This document shows positions 1 through 7,810 of a stretch of 10,242 nt of DNA, one piece after another. Under the pieces are notes generated by a model. It was not told the origin of the DNA, searched no databases, and was given only the letters and a program-made list of their open reading frames with translations. The stretch is from Eubacteriales Family XIII. Incertae Sedis bacterium. Its GTDB lineage: Bacteria > Bacillota > Clostridia > Peptostreptococcales > Anaerovoracaceae. The stretch's first letter is position 1; the number at the start of each line of letters is the position of its first letter. The DNA is taken from the NCBI GenBank assembly GCA_031290715.1, contig JAITNA010000103.1:1-10242 (forward strand), in the 5' to 3' direction. The translations under genes and the position numbers were made by a program.

Positions 1-130
1 CCGAATCAGCCGGTATCCCCGCCGCTTCCCCCGCAGCCGAATCCACCAATATTCTCCCGTTCGCGTCCCCCGCCGAATCCGCCAATATTCTCCCGTTCGC
101 GTCCCCCGCCGAATCCGCCGGAATCCCCCC
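1..130 (-). repeat. 36-bp in-frame tandem repeat within guaA
   Basis: Two 36-bp units at 39-74 and 75-110 differ at a single base (a44 versus g80). A third, diverged 36-bp unit at 3-38 begins with the same gaatc, and a partial copy follows at 111-130. Because 36 is a multiple of three the array stays in frame. On the coding strand it gives a 12-residue period: DSAGDANGRILA, DSAGDANGRILV, DSAAGEAAGIPA, then DS at the window edge, preceded by a partial GGIPA. The array may continue beyond the left edge. It lies where other GMP synthases pass directly into their C-terminal dimerisation/XMP-binding part. Confidence 0.9.
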
Positions 131-1558
131 GTGCGAATCATCCATCCCATCCATCCCCCGACCCTCATAATCCCGCACGCCCGCGGCCGCAAACAGCCTT
201 TCGTTGTACGCGTCAACCTCCTCGCGCAGGATCGCGTCCGACTCGCGGATGATCCGCAGCTTCTCCGGCGTTACCGCGCCAAGGCAGCGGATGGCCAAGC
301 CCGGCCCCGGGAACGGCTGCCGCCAGACCAATTCCGCCGCGATGCCAAGCTCCTCGCCCACGCCGCGCACCTCGTCCTTGAACAACAGGCGCAGCGGCTC
401 CAAAAGCGACATATCCATCTTGTCCGGCAGGCCGCCCACATTGTGGTGCGACTTGATGACGGCCGCCCCGCCGCCCCCGCCGCCGCTTTCCACAACGTCC
501 GGATAGATCGTTCCCTGAAGCAGATAGTCGATCTTCCCCTCTTCCGCGGAAAGCTTCTTCGCCTCTTCCTCAAAGACCGCGATGAACTCCGCGCCGATGA
601 TCTTTCGCTTTTGCTCCGGGTCGGAAACCCCCTCCAATTTCGACAAAAACCGCGACTGCGCGTCCACGCGGCGTATCTTCATATCAAACTGCCGGCCATA
701 GACCTCCATGACCTGATCGCCCTCGTCCTTCCGCAGCAGCCCGTGATCGACAAAAATGCAGGTCAGATTGTCCCCGATCGCGCGGTGCGTCAGCACGGCC
801 GCCACGGACGAGTCCACCCCGCCCGACAGCGCGCAAAGCACCTTCCCCGCGCCCACCGCGGAGCGAATTTCCGCAACCTTTTCCCGCGCGAAATTCGCCA
901 TCGTCCAGTCGCCGCCAAGACCGCAGACCCGGTACAAAAAATTCTTCAAAAGCTGCTGTCCGAACGGCGTGTGGTGCACCTCCGGATGAAACTGCACCCC
1001 GTAGAGCCGCCGCGCCCGGTCCTCGATCGCCGCCGTCGGGCAATTGTCCGTGTGCGCCGTCACGGCAAAACCCGCCGGAGCCGCCGCCGCGTAGTCCGTA
1101 TGGCTCATCCAGCAATACTGCCCCCCTGAAATTCCATGGAATAACTCGCTTGCGCGGGAAGCCCCGCCGCCCTCCCCGGCCTGTTCTCCCGCCGGGCAGG
1201 TGCCGTAAGGGTCGTCGAGATCAATCCGCACCCGCCCATATTCCTTGAAATCCGGGCTGACCACCTTCCCCCCAAGGCGCTCCGCCATCAACTGCGCCCC
1301 GTAGCAAATGCCGAGGATCGGAATCCCCATTTCAAAAAGTTCCTTTGGAAGCCCCGGCGCGCCCTCCGCATAGACGCTCGCCGGCCCCCCCGTGAAGATG
1401 ATACCCGAAGGCTTCGCTGTATCAGGGGAAGCAAGCAGCGCCATACACTTCTGAAAAGGCACGATTTCGCAGTAGACCTTCGCCTCGCGAACCCGCCGCG
1501 CAATCAGCTGATTGTACTGCCCCCCAAAATCAACAACCCAAATCCCCGAATACTCCAT
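1..1558 (-). CDS. guaA: GMP synthase (glutamine-hydrolysing), C-terminus cut by window edge
   Basis: Converts XMP to GMP using ATP and glutamine, the last step of guanine nucleotide synthesis, in the cytoplasm. The reading frame stays open from an ATG at 1558 to the left edge (519 codons). The N-terminal class I glutamine amidotransferase domain shows GICYGAQL with nucleophile Cys85, and FHPEV with His191 and Glu193. The ATP-pyrophosphatase domain has the PP-loop SGGVDS at 245-250, then the conserved KSHHNVGGLPDK and WRQPFPGPGLAIR motifs. The ATG overlaps the stop of the upstream chemoreceptor by one base (TGATG), and a strong AAAGGAG sits 7 nt before it. Odd points: an extra Gly/Ala/Glu-rich stretch in the amidotransferase domain (about residues 117-132), a run of six glycines before KSHHN, and a tandem peptide repeat from about residue 466. 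Family members are usually about 510-525 aa in total. Here 519 residues pass before the final conserved C-terminal part is reached, so the full protein should be oversized. Identification is secure; the C-terminus is unseen. Confidence 0.96.
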   Translation of the reverse strand, partial: MEYSGIWVVDFGGQYNQLIARRVREAKVYCEIVPFQKCMALLASPDTAKPSGIIFTGGPASVYAEGAPGLPKELFEMGIPILGICYGAQLMAERLGGKVVSPDFKEYGRVRIDLDDPYGTCPAGEQAGEGGGASRASELFHGISGGQYCWMSHTDYAAAAPAGFAVTAHTDNCPTAAIEDRARRLYGVQFHPEVHHTPFGQQLLKNFLYRVCGLGGDWTMANFAREKVAEIRSAVGAGKVLCALSGGVDSSVAAVLTHRAIGDNLTCIFVDHGLLRKDEGDQVMEVYGRQFDMKIRRVDAQSRFLSKLEGVSDPEQKRKIIGAEFIAVFEEEAKKLSAEEGKIDYLLQGTIYPDVVESGGGGGGAAVIKSHHNVGGLPDKMDMSLLEPLRLLFKDEVRGVGEELGIAAELVWRQPFPGPGLAIRCLGAVTPEKLRIIRESDAILREEVDAYNERLFAAAGVRDYEGRGMDGMDDSHGGIPADSAGDANGRILADSAGDANGRILVDSAAGEAAGIPADS

Positions 1559-3297
1559 CAAATTTCTCCTTTATCGTCGCCCAGATGATACCGCGACAGC
1601 GCCTCCGCAAGCTGCCGCGCCCGCTCGGTCAGCGTTTCCCCGATCTTCGCACTGTCTTCCGCCGCCGCCGTCGTACTGCGAATCATATCCCCCATGCCCG
1701 CGATATCCGCGTTGATCCGCACAATGTCCTCGCTCTGCTGCACGGAAGCGTCCGCGATCGCCGTGAGCATCTTCTCGCTTTTGCGAATCTCCGCCACGAT
1801 TTCCTCAAACGTACTCGCCGCCTGGCGGGCGATCTCAACGCCCTCGCCGACCTGCCGAAGACTGTCCTCGATCAGCACGCTTGCAGACTGCGCGGACCCC
1901 GAACTCTTCGCCGCCAGATTGCTCACCTCATCGGCCACGACCGCGAAGCCCCGGCCGAACTGCCCGGCCCGCGCCGCTTCGACCGACGCGTTCAGCGCGA
2001 GGATTTTCGTCTGAAACGCAATGCTTTCAATGCTGCCGGCGACGGACGCGATCGCTTCCGAGCTTTGCTGAATGGCGCGCACCGCTTCCACCACGCGCTC
2101 GATCTGCTCCGAACCCTGCCGCGCTTTCTTGGCCATCCCGGCAATCAGGACATTGGCCGCCCCGGCTTTTTCCTCATTTTCCCGCGTGTTTTTCGTAATG
2201 CTGTCAACCGATTCCCAAATGCCCTTGATCGAAACAAGCTCCCCGCTCGCGTCCAAAGCAAGATGTCCCGATCCCTCCGCGATTTGCCCCGCCGACTCCC
2301 GAAGGCTGTCCGCGCTTTTCCGGAACACATCGAGCATGGCCCGCAGATTCTCCACCGTGCTGCGAAGCGCAAAAGCCAGCTCGTCATGCTCGCTCCGGGG
2401 CTCCACCAAAACGGACAGATCGCCGTCGCTGATACGCTTGAATACCGCGATCTGCCTTCTCGTACTCTCGATCATCCGGTTGAAAGAATCGAACAAGGAT
2501 CCGATCTCATCGCCCGACGTATAGACCACATCGACATTCAGGTCCCCGACCGCGATCTTTTCGGCCGCCGCGCTCACCAATTCGACCGGCCGCTTCACGC
2601 GCCGATTGATGAACCGGATCGAAATCAGGATGAAAACGATGATGAGGACGCCGACAATGACCGCGGTCCGAATCGCGAAATTATGCACATTGGACAGCGC
2701 GGTTTCCATTGAAATATCAACGCCGACAAAGCCGACGACGATACCGTCCCCATCCTTGACGGGCGCGTAGGCCGTGACGAGCCGCCCGAAATCCTCCGTG
2801 TCGTAGACGCCCGTTTTGGCGGCCCTCCCCGTCTTGATCACGTCATAAGCCTCCGTCATATAGATTTCAGCCGTTTCCTCGTACAGAAAATCCAAAGGAT
2901 CGTCCCCTGTGGCGGGATTCCACCCCTCGGCGTAGTAGACAAAGTACTTCCCGTCGGCACGCTCTACCGGATGGGCGTCAACGATGTACAAATATTTCGC
3001 TTCCGTATCGACCGCCGCCTGATCGGCCATTTCCTTGATACGATCCCACTGTTCATCCTTTTCGCGCGTGTCGATCGCGCGCTCCATGCCATCCGCGTCC
3101 ACCGCCGCCGCCACCGTCTGCGCGATCGCCTCGACCCGCCCGGAATACATCTCGATCGTATCCTGCCGATACATCCAGTACGCGATCATCGCGACAGAAA
3201 CCGTGCCGACAAGGATCATGATCACGACCATGACCGACAGCCCGCCCGCAAGCGAACCCGTTTTTTTCCTGCCCCGCCGGGCCGCGGCTTCTGCCAT
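1558..3297 (-). CDS. Methyl-accepting chemotaxis protein with Cache-like sensor domain
   Basis: A 579-residue transmembrane chemoreceptor that would bind a small ligand outside the membrane and control CheA through CheW. A charged N-terminus (RRGRKK) precedes a first membrane helix at about 18-43. An extracytoplasmic region at about 44-207 follows; its pattern (KYLYIVDA, then a helix and strand region ending GIVVGFVGVDISM) is typical of a Cache/PAS-like fold. A second membrane helix is at about 210-230, then HAMP at about 231-285 with the motif SGDEIG, a second HAMP-like segment (about 286-330, containing RSEHD), and the signalling coiled coil to about 570. The hairpin tip IAFQTKILALNASVEAARAG (427-446) is recognisable but departs from consensus: QTK for QTN, NAS for NAA, and EVSNLA for EVRxLA. 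No CheR-tethering pentapeptide is seen at the end (GDDKGEI). The start follows GAGG six bases upstream, overlapping the guaB stop. It lies between guaB and guaA with 3-nt spacing and a 1-nt overlap. The ligand cannot be inferred. Confidence 0.93.
   Translation of the reverse strand: MAEAAARRGRKKTGSLAGGLSVMVVIMILVGTVSVAMIAYWMYRQDTIEMYSGRVEAIAQTVAAAVDADGMERAIDTREKDEQWDRIKEMADQAAVDTEAKYLYIVDAHPVERADGKYFVYYAEGWNPATGDDPLDFLYEETAEIYMTEAYDVIKTGRAAKTGVYDTEDFGRLVTAYAPVKDGDGIVVGFVGVDISMETALSNVHNFAIRTAVIVGVLIIVFILISIRFINRRVKRPVELVSAAAEKIAVGDLNVDVVYTSGDEIGSLFDSFNRMIESTRRQIAVFKRISDGDLSVLVEPRSEHDELAFALRSTVENLRAMLDVFRKSADSLRESAGQIAEGSGHLALDASGELVSIKGIWESVDSITKNTRENEEKAGAANVLIAGMAKKARQGSEQIERVVEAVRAIQQSSEAIASVAGSIESIAFQTKILALNASVEAARAGQFGRGFAVVADEVSNLAAKSSGSAQSASVLIEDSLRQVGEGVEIARQAASTFEEIVAEIRKSEKMLTAIADASVQQSEDIVRINADIAGMGDMIRSTTAAAEDSAKIGETLTERARQLAEALSRYHLGDDKGEI
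1566..1572 (-). promoter_or_regulatory. Ribosome binding site of guaA
   Basis: AAAGGAG on the minus strand lies inside the last codons of the chemoreceptor gene, 7 nt before the guaA ATG. Together with the TGATG overlap it indicates translational coupling and fixes the guaA start. Confidence 0.8.
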
Positions 3298-3300
3298 CCC

Positions 3301-4815
3301 TTACCTCATATGCCCGATTCCCGCGGGCTGTTCCTTCAAAATCACATCGTGCGCCCCGCCCTCGACAATACTCGTCGCGCTGACGAGCGTGAGCTTCGCC
3401 TTTTCCTGCAGCTCCGGGATATTCAGCACGCCGCAGCTGCACATCGTAGACCGCACCTTCGCCAGCGTCTGCCCGACGCCGTCCTTCAAACTCCCCGCGT
3501 AAGGCACATAGCTGTCCACGCCCTCCTCAAACGAAAGCTTTTCGCCCTCGCCGAGGTCATAGCGCTGCCAATTCCGCGCGCGCCCCGACCCCTCGCCCCA
3601 ATACTCCTTGACATAGTTGCCGCCCACGTTCAGCTTGGCCGAAGGGCTCTCGTCAAACCGCGCGAAATACCGCCCGAGCATCATGAAATCCGCCCCCATC
3701 GCAAGCGCTACCGTCGTATGATAGTCGTACACAATCCCGCCATCGCTGCAAATCGGGACATACACGCCTGTTTTTTTGTAATAATCGTTCCTCGCCTCGG
3801 CCACGTCCATGACCGCCGACGCCTGACCTCGCCCAATCCCCTTCTGTTCCCGCGTGATACAGATACTGCCGCCGCCGATCCCGATCTTGACAAAATCCGC
3901 CCCCTTGCTCACGAGATACTCAAAGCCCTCTTTGTCCACGACATTGCCCGCGCCGATCTTGATCGAATCCCCGTATTTTGCGCGCGCGAACTCCAATGTC
4001 CGCGCCTGCCACTCCGTGAAGCCCTCGCTCGAATCGACGCAGAGCACATCCGCGTCCGCGTCCATCAGCTCGGGAATGCGCTCCTCGTAGTCCCGCGTAT
4101 TGATCCCCGCGCCCACGATATAGCGCTTTTGCTCGTCGAGCAATTCATTTGGATTCCGCTTGTGGCTGTCATAGTCTTTCCGAAACACAAAGTATGTCAG
4201 CCGCCCCGCCTTGTCGATAATAGGGAGTTGGTTCAGCTTGTGGTCCCACAGGATGTCGTTGGCCTCGGTCAGCGAAATGCCGTCCTCCCCGCAAACAAGA
4301 TCCTTGAACGGCGTCATGAACTCCGAAACCTTCGCGTCTATCGGCGTGCGGCTCACGCGGTAGTCGCGGCTCGTCACGATGCCGACAAGCTTTCCGTCCG
4401 GCGTGCCGTCCTCCGTGACCGCTGCCGTGCTGTGCCCGTATTCCTCCCGCAGCTTCAGGATATCCGAAAGCGCTTGATCCGGCCGAACATTGCTGTCCGA
4501 ACGCACGAAGCCCGCCTTGTGGTCCTTGACGCGCCGCACCATCGCCGTCTGATTCTCAATGCTCTGCGAGCCGAAGATGAACGAAATCCCGCCCTCCTTT
4601 GCCAAGGCCACCGCCATGCGGTCGTCCGAAACCGCTTGCATGACAGCGCTCACCATCGGGATATTCGCGCGCAGCGCCGATTCTTCCCCTCTTTTGAACT
4701 TGACGATGGGCGTCGACAAATCCACATTCGAGGGGACGCATTCCGCCGAACTGTACCCCGGCACGAGCAAAAATTCGTTGAACGTTCTTGATGAATCCTT
4801 GAAATAAAAAGCCAT
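3301..4815 (-). CDS. guaB: IMP dehydrogenase, Tritrichomonas-type with CBS pair
   Basis: Oxidises IMP to XMP with NAD+, the committed step of guanine nucleotide synthesis; the product feeds GuaA, encoded two genes downstream. The 504 residues form the usual (beta/alpha)8 barrel with an inserted CBS-domain pair at about 102-220 (DGTPDGKLVGIVTSRDYR is in the first). The active-site loop is GIGGGSICITREQKGIGRGQ, with catalytic Cys319. Asp261-Ser262 lie in VDSSEGF, and the mobile flap has Arg418-Tyr419 in NWQRYD. The C-terminal part (EEGVDSYVPYAGSLKDGV, then STMCSCG) matches, from memory, the Tritrichomonas foetus enzyme in both sequence and residue numbering, rather than the commoner bacterial GPGSICTTR type. 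The ATG at 4815 follows GGAGAGAGG that overlaps the stop of cysE, 2 nt upstream. The next gene starts 3 nt after its stop. Function is very secure; subclade membership rests on recall and needs an alignment. Confidence 0.97.
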   Translation of the reverse strand: MAFYFKDSSRTFNEFLLVPGYSSAECVPSNVDLSTPIVKFKRGEESALRANIPMVSAVMQAVSDDRMAVALAKEGGISFIFGSQSIENQTAMVRRVKDHKAGFVRSDSNVRPDQALSDILKLREEYGHSTAAVTEDGTPDGKLVGIVTSRDYRVSRTPIDAKVSEFMTPFKDLVCGEDGISLTEANDILWDHKLNQLPIIDKAGRLTYFVFRKDYDSHKRNPNELLDEQKRYIVGAGINTRDYEERIPELMDADADVLCVDSSEGFTEWQARTLEFARAKYGDSIKIGAGNVVDKEGFEYLVSKGADFVKIGIGGGSICITREQKGIGRGQASAVMDVAEARNDYYKKTGVYVPICSDGGIVYDYHTTVALAMGADFMMLGRYFARFDESPSAKLNVGGNYVKEYWGEGSGRARNWQRYDLGEGEKLSFEEGVDSYVPYAGSLKDGVGQTLAKVRSTMCSCGVLNIPELQEKAKLTLVSATSIVEGGAHDVILKEQPAGIGHMR

Positions 4816-4817
4816 TC

Positions 4818-5708
4818 TTACCTCTCTCCCTTCGTGACCTCACCCGTGATGCGCGATCCCTTCGGCACACTGGCCGTGATAAAAGCGTTCGAGCCGATCA
4901 CCGACCCCTCGCCGATCACCGTATCGCCGCCGAGGATCGACGCCCCCGAGTAGATCGTGACATTGTCCTCGATATCCGGATGCCGCTTGTTCCCGGACAG
5001 CTTCCGGCCGCCCCGTGTAGAATGCGCGCCCAGCGTCACCCCCTGATAAATTTTGACATTGTCCCCGATGCAGGTCGTTTCGCCGACGACAATACCCGTG
5101 CCGTGATCGAGGAAGAAATATTTCCCGATCGCCGCGCCCGGATGGATGTCGATGCCCGTCTTGCTGTGCGCGTGCTCCGACATGAGCCGGGGGATGAGCG
5201 GCACGTTCAAAAGATACAGCTCGTGCGCCATGCGGTAGATCGTGATCGCGTAGATACCCGGATAGGACAGCACGATCTCCCCCATACTCGTCGAAGCCGG
5301 GTCCCCGTCAAAGCTGGCCTCCACATCGTATGCCAAAAGCTTTCGGATCGCCACAAGGCGCCCCAGAAATTCATCCGTGACCTGCGCCGCCTTGATGTGC
5401 GTGTTTTCATCCGCGTCGTCATCGCCCTGCCGAAGCGCAAACGCCCGCTCGATCTGAATGGTCAGATGATGCCGTACTTCCGACAGCGTGTCACGGACAT
5501 AAAACTCCTTGGTATATTCGCACATATTCCCATTATCGAAAAATCCCGGAAAGATGAGCTCGCGAAGGCGTCCGATCATAGAGATGACCACCTCCGTGTC
5601 AATCTGGTTGCGTTTGCCGATGCGGATGATCTCGGGAAACTCGTCGTAGCTCGACAGCATCCCCGCGACGAGCTCCTGTATTTCTTTTTCTCTCTCTTCA
5701 TAGATCAT
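4818..5708 (-). CDS. cysE: Serine O-acetyltransferase
   Basis: Transfers acetyl from acetyl-CoA to L-serine, giving O-acetylserine for cysteine synthesis. The 296 residues comprise a helical N-terminal half (about 1-165, with the SATase-type segment DGDPASTSMGEIVLSYPGIY) and a C-terminal left-handed beta-helix of hexapeptide repeats (about 183-290). Conserved active-site and acetyl-CoA stretches are GIDIHPGAAIGKYFFLDHGTG (His189, His202), then VVGET and YQGVTLGA, with the basic loop GGRKLSGNKRHPDI. The long N-terminus fits the EpsC-like branch. The C-terminus stops at SRITGEVTKGER, without the usual GIPAR-like ending and final Ile that docks into O-acetylserine sulfhydrylase in enteric bacteria, so complex formation is doubtful. 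The start lies 2 nt after the upstream methyltransferase stop, with GGAG 7 nt before the ATG. No T-box or other cysteine-responsive leader is visible, since the gene is internal to the operon. Confidence 0.95.
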   Translation of the reverse strand: MIYEEREKEIQELVAGMLSSYDEFPEIIRIGKRNQIDTEVVISMIGRLRELIFPGFFDNGNMCEYTKEFYVRDTLSEVRHHLTIQIERAFALRQGDDDADENTHIKAAQVTDEFLGRLVAIRKLLAYDVEASFDGDPASTSMGEIVLSYPGIYAITIYRMAHELYLLNVPLIPRLMSEHAHSKTGIDIHPGAAIGKYFFLDHGTGIVVGETTCIGDNVKIYQGVTLGAHSTRGGRKLSGNKRHPDIEDNVTIYSGASILGGDTVIGEGSVIGSNAFITASVPKGSRITGEVTKGER

Positions 5709-5710
5709 GG

Positions 5711-6526
5711 TCAGACTCCTTCGGACACGTCCCGCGCGGTCTTTTTCACGATAATGAACAGGGCCGCGCTGATGCTCTTGGGCAGATAATACGGATAATC
5801 AAAGCGATTCGTTTTGATGATTCGCTCCTCGGCATCGGTCACACGCTTGATGGCGGCATCGTCCATCGCGTCGTCCGCACCGAGGTCGATACACGCGATA
5901 TCGCGGCCGAAACTGCCTCCGTACTCCTTGAGGAACGTGTGGATATCCTCGATCGTCTTGAACGGCTGACCGAACTGCATCTCCATCACATTTTTCTTAA
6001 ACGCGTAGCCCTTTTCCAAAAGATAGCTTTCCGTTTCGGAAAAGGTCAAATTTGAGCCCGCGTCCGCGAACGGGTCCGGACCCGCCGCGGGCGGCCTTCC
6101 GTACATGAAAATGAAAGCCCTTCGCCGCGCCCGGGGCAGCAGCTTGTCGAGGGTTTCCCGCGATGTGCCGAAAAAGCTGAGCGCCACCGCGTCCCAGGTT
6201 CGATCCGCGAGATCGTTCGCGTCCGCCAATTCAGCCGCAATCTTTTCCGCGCTTTCCCGGTTTGTGAAGTATATCCGGTCCAAATGCTGCGTGAGGTCCC
6301 GGATGGCCGCTTCATCGTTGTCGATCGCCGTGATATGCCGCACCATGGGCGCGAGATAAAAATCGATCAAGCCAAGGCCGCAGCCGATATCCGCAAGCGT
6401 CCAGCGTTCGTCGAGATAAGGCTCGACGAGCACGGAGAGCTTTTTGTGGAAAGCGGTATACACGCTTGCCCTCTTGTAATTTTCGATCTTCTCAAGTGTC
6501 CAATTATTTTCCAACAGTCGCCACAC
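5711..6526 (-). CDS. Class I SAM-dependent methyltransferase-like protein
   Basis: A 271-residue cytoplasmic protein with a Rossmann-type SAM-binding core. Motif I is LADIGCGLG (44-52). A strand ending in an acidic residue follows (ITAIDND, 65-71). The post-II strand WDAVALSFFG (111-120) and a fourth strand RAFIFMYGR (136-144) complete the recognisable core. The C-terminal third (about 165-260) has no motif I can assign. It may shape a substrate pocket, and SISAALFIIVKK near the end looks like the final core strands. The substrate is unknown. It could modify a small molecule or protein; it does not resemble the chemotaxis methyltransferase CheR. The start is GTG at 6526, 5 nt after the upstream chemoreceptor stop, with AGG about 4 nt before it; a later start is possible but would shorten the conserved-looking N-terminus. 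It is followed 2 nt later by cysE. Confidence 0.75.
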   Translation of the reverse strand: MWRLLENNWTLEKIENYKRASVYTAFHKKLSVLVEPYLDERWTLADIGCGLGLIDFYLAPMVRHITAIDNDEAAIRDLTQHLDRIYFTNRESAEKIAAELADANDLADRTWDAVALSFFGTSRETLDKLLPRARRRAFIFMYGRPPAAGPDPFADAGSNLTFSETESYLLEKGYAFKKNVMEMQFGQPFKTIEDIHTFLKEYGGSFGRDIACIDLGADDAMDDAAIKRVTDAEERIIKTNRFDYPYYLPKSISAALFIIVKKTARDVSEGV

Positions 6527-6531
6527 CGGAC

Positions 6532-7800
6532 CTATTCCCCCGGGCGTTCCGCATCGTCCCGCAAGTAAAATTTAGCAATCAAGGATTTCAGATGATCCGA
6601 CTGCGCCGACATGGTCTGCGCGGCGGCGGCGCTTTCTTCGGCCATCGCGGAGTTGGCTTGCACCACATTTGAAATTTGTGAAATCCCGACATTGATATCC
6701 GCAATCGATTCATTTTGCTGTGCGGAAGCATCGTTGAGCTTCCCCATATTTTTGGCATGGCTGACGGCAATTTGCCCCATTTCGTTGATATTGCCGTTTG
6801 TTTTCTCGACGATTTCGCGGCCTTCCTCGACATAGCTCAAACTGTTCCGAATCAGCTCGCTCGTTTCCTGCGCCGCCGCGGAAGACCGGTTGGCAAGCAC
6901 CCGCACCTCGTCGGCGACCACCGCGAAGCCCTTCCCGTGCTGTCCGGCCCGGGCGGCTTCGACGGCCGCGTTCAGCGCAAGGATATTGGTTTGGAAAGCG
7001 ATGTCGTCAATGACCCGGATCACATTCTTGATTTGCCCGGAACTGTCCGCGATGGTCTGCATCGCTTCCGTCATTTGCTGCATGTCCTTCATGTTCTGGC
7101 CGATCATGAGCGTATTCTTGCGCACGGACTCAAGCGTTTCGTTCGCGATTTCGGCATTGTGTTCAGACATCTCCTTCAGCTCGTTGATCACCGCGGAAAA
7201 CTCTTCCACCGTAGCCGCTTGCTCGTTGGAACCGCTCGCAAGGCTCTGCGCCCCCACCGCGATCTCGTTTGAGCCCGCGGAAATCTGAAGGATTGATTTG
7301 CGGATCTCGCTGATAAAGATATTATTATTCTCCAAAATACTGCGAATCGCCATGTTCACGACATCGTGCTCGCTGCGTACCTCGATATCGCCCGTGTAGT
7401 CGCCGTCCGCAATTTTCTGCAGCGCCGCGCCCTCCCGCTTGATCGACTCGCTCATCGAACGGATGGCGTCGGAAAGCTGCCCGATCTCATCGCCGCTCGT
7501 ATAGTCGAGCGTCCGGAACGGATCCCCGGCGGCGACGGCCCGCGCGGCCTCCTCTACGCGCCGGATCGGGACGGCGATCGTGCTCGCGAGCCTTCGGCCG
7601 ATGAGCAGCGTCACAAGAAAGTAAATCACGGCATAGACGACGGCGCCGATGAGGTAGTAACGAAACAAGCCCGCGGCCGGAACGTCAAGGCTATCTTTAT
7701 TGAAAACCAAAACCCCCCCGCAAACGAGCGCGATCACTGTGAAGATCATCATCTCGATATACAAATACATCATCTTCTTGCGGATGGTCAGGTTTTTCAT
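6532..7800 (-). CDS. Methyl-accepting chemotaxis protein lacking an extracytoplasmic sensor domain
   Basis: First gene of the left operon. From the chosen ATG at 7800 it encodes 422 residues; an in-frame ATG at 7818 would add MPVRKE. The inner start is preferred because GAGGA lies 5 nt before it, while the outer ATG has no clear ribosome site. Two membrane helices (about residues 14-33 and 47-68) are joined by a loop of only about 13 residues, so there is no periplasmic ligand domain. HAMP follows (about 69-122, with TSGDEIG), then a second HAMP-like segment (about 123-160, with RSEHD) and the signalling coiled coil. The hairpin tip IAFQTNILALNAAVEAARAG matches the consensus perfectly and is followed by GKGFAVVADEVRVLA. 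No CheR-binding pentapeptide is present (it ends RDDAERPGE). Receptors of this layout sense through the membrane, HAMP or partner receptors, for example energy or redox state; that role is inferred. It shares the double-HAMP layout and the SGDEIG/RSEHD motifs with the second receptor in this operon. Confidence 0.92.
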   Translation of the reverse strand: MKNLTIRKKMMYLYIEMMIFTVIALVCGGVLVFNKDSLDVPAAGLFRYYLIGAVVYAVIYFLVTLLIGRRLASTIAVPIRRVEEAARAVAAGDPFRTLDYTSGDEIGQLSDAIRSMSESIKREGAALQKIADGDYTGDIEVRSEHDVVNMAIRSILENNNIFISEIRKSILQISAGSNEIAVGAQSLASGSNEQAATVEEFSAVINELKEMSEHNAEIANETLESVRKNTLMIGQNMKDMQQMTEAMQTIADSSGQIKNVIRVIDDIAFQTNILALNAAVEAARAGQHGKGFAVVADEVRVLANRSSAAAQETSELIRNSLSYVEEGREIVEKTNGNINEMGQIAVSHAKNMGKLNDASAQQNESIADINVGISQISNVVQANSAMAEESAAAAQTMSAQSDHLKSLIAKFYLRDDAERPGE

Positions 7801-7805
7801 TTCTT

Positions 7806-7810
7806 TCCTC
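7806..7810 (-). promoter_or_regulatory. Ribosome binding site deciding the chemoreceptor start
   Basis: GAGGA on the minus strand is 5 nt upstream of the ATG at 7800. It supports that codon over the in-frame ATG at 7818, which would place the ribosome site inside the coding region. Confidence 0.65.

Noticed and set aside
131..1129. Long plus-strand frame opposite guaA (and a similar one at 1585-2712)
   Set aside because: Arg/Pro-rich antisense shadows; the minus-strand frames carry unmistakable GuaA and chemoreceptor motifs.
2971..4791. A 606-codon plus-strand reading frame
   Set aside because: It is antisense to guaB and the start of the chemoreceptor, with Arg/His-rich composition typical of shadow frames in GC-rich DNA.
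5711..6526. CheR-type chemotaxis methyltransferase, suggested by the adjacent receptors
   Set aside because: It lacks recognisable CheR N-terminal helical domain motifs and the typical CheR SAM-site pattern; only generic class I methyltransferase motifs are visible.
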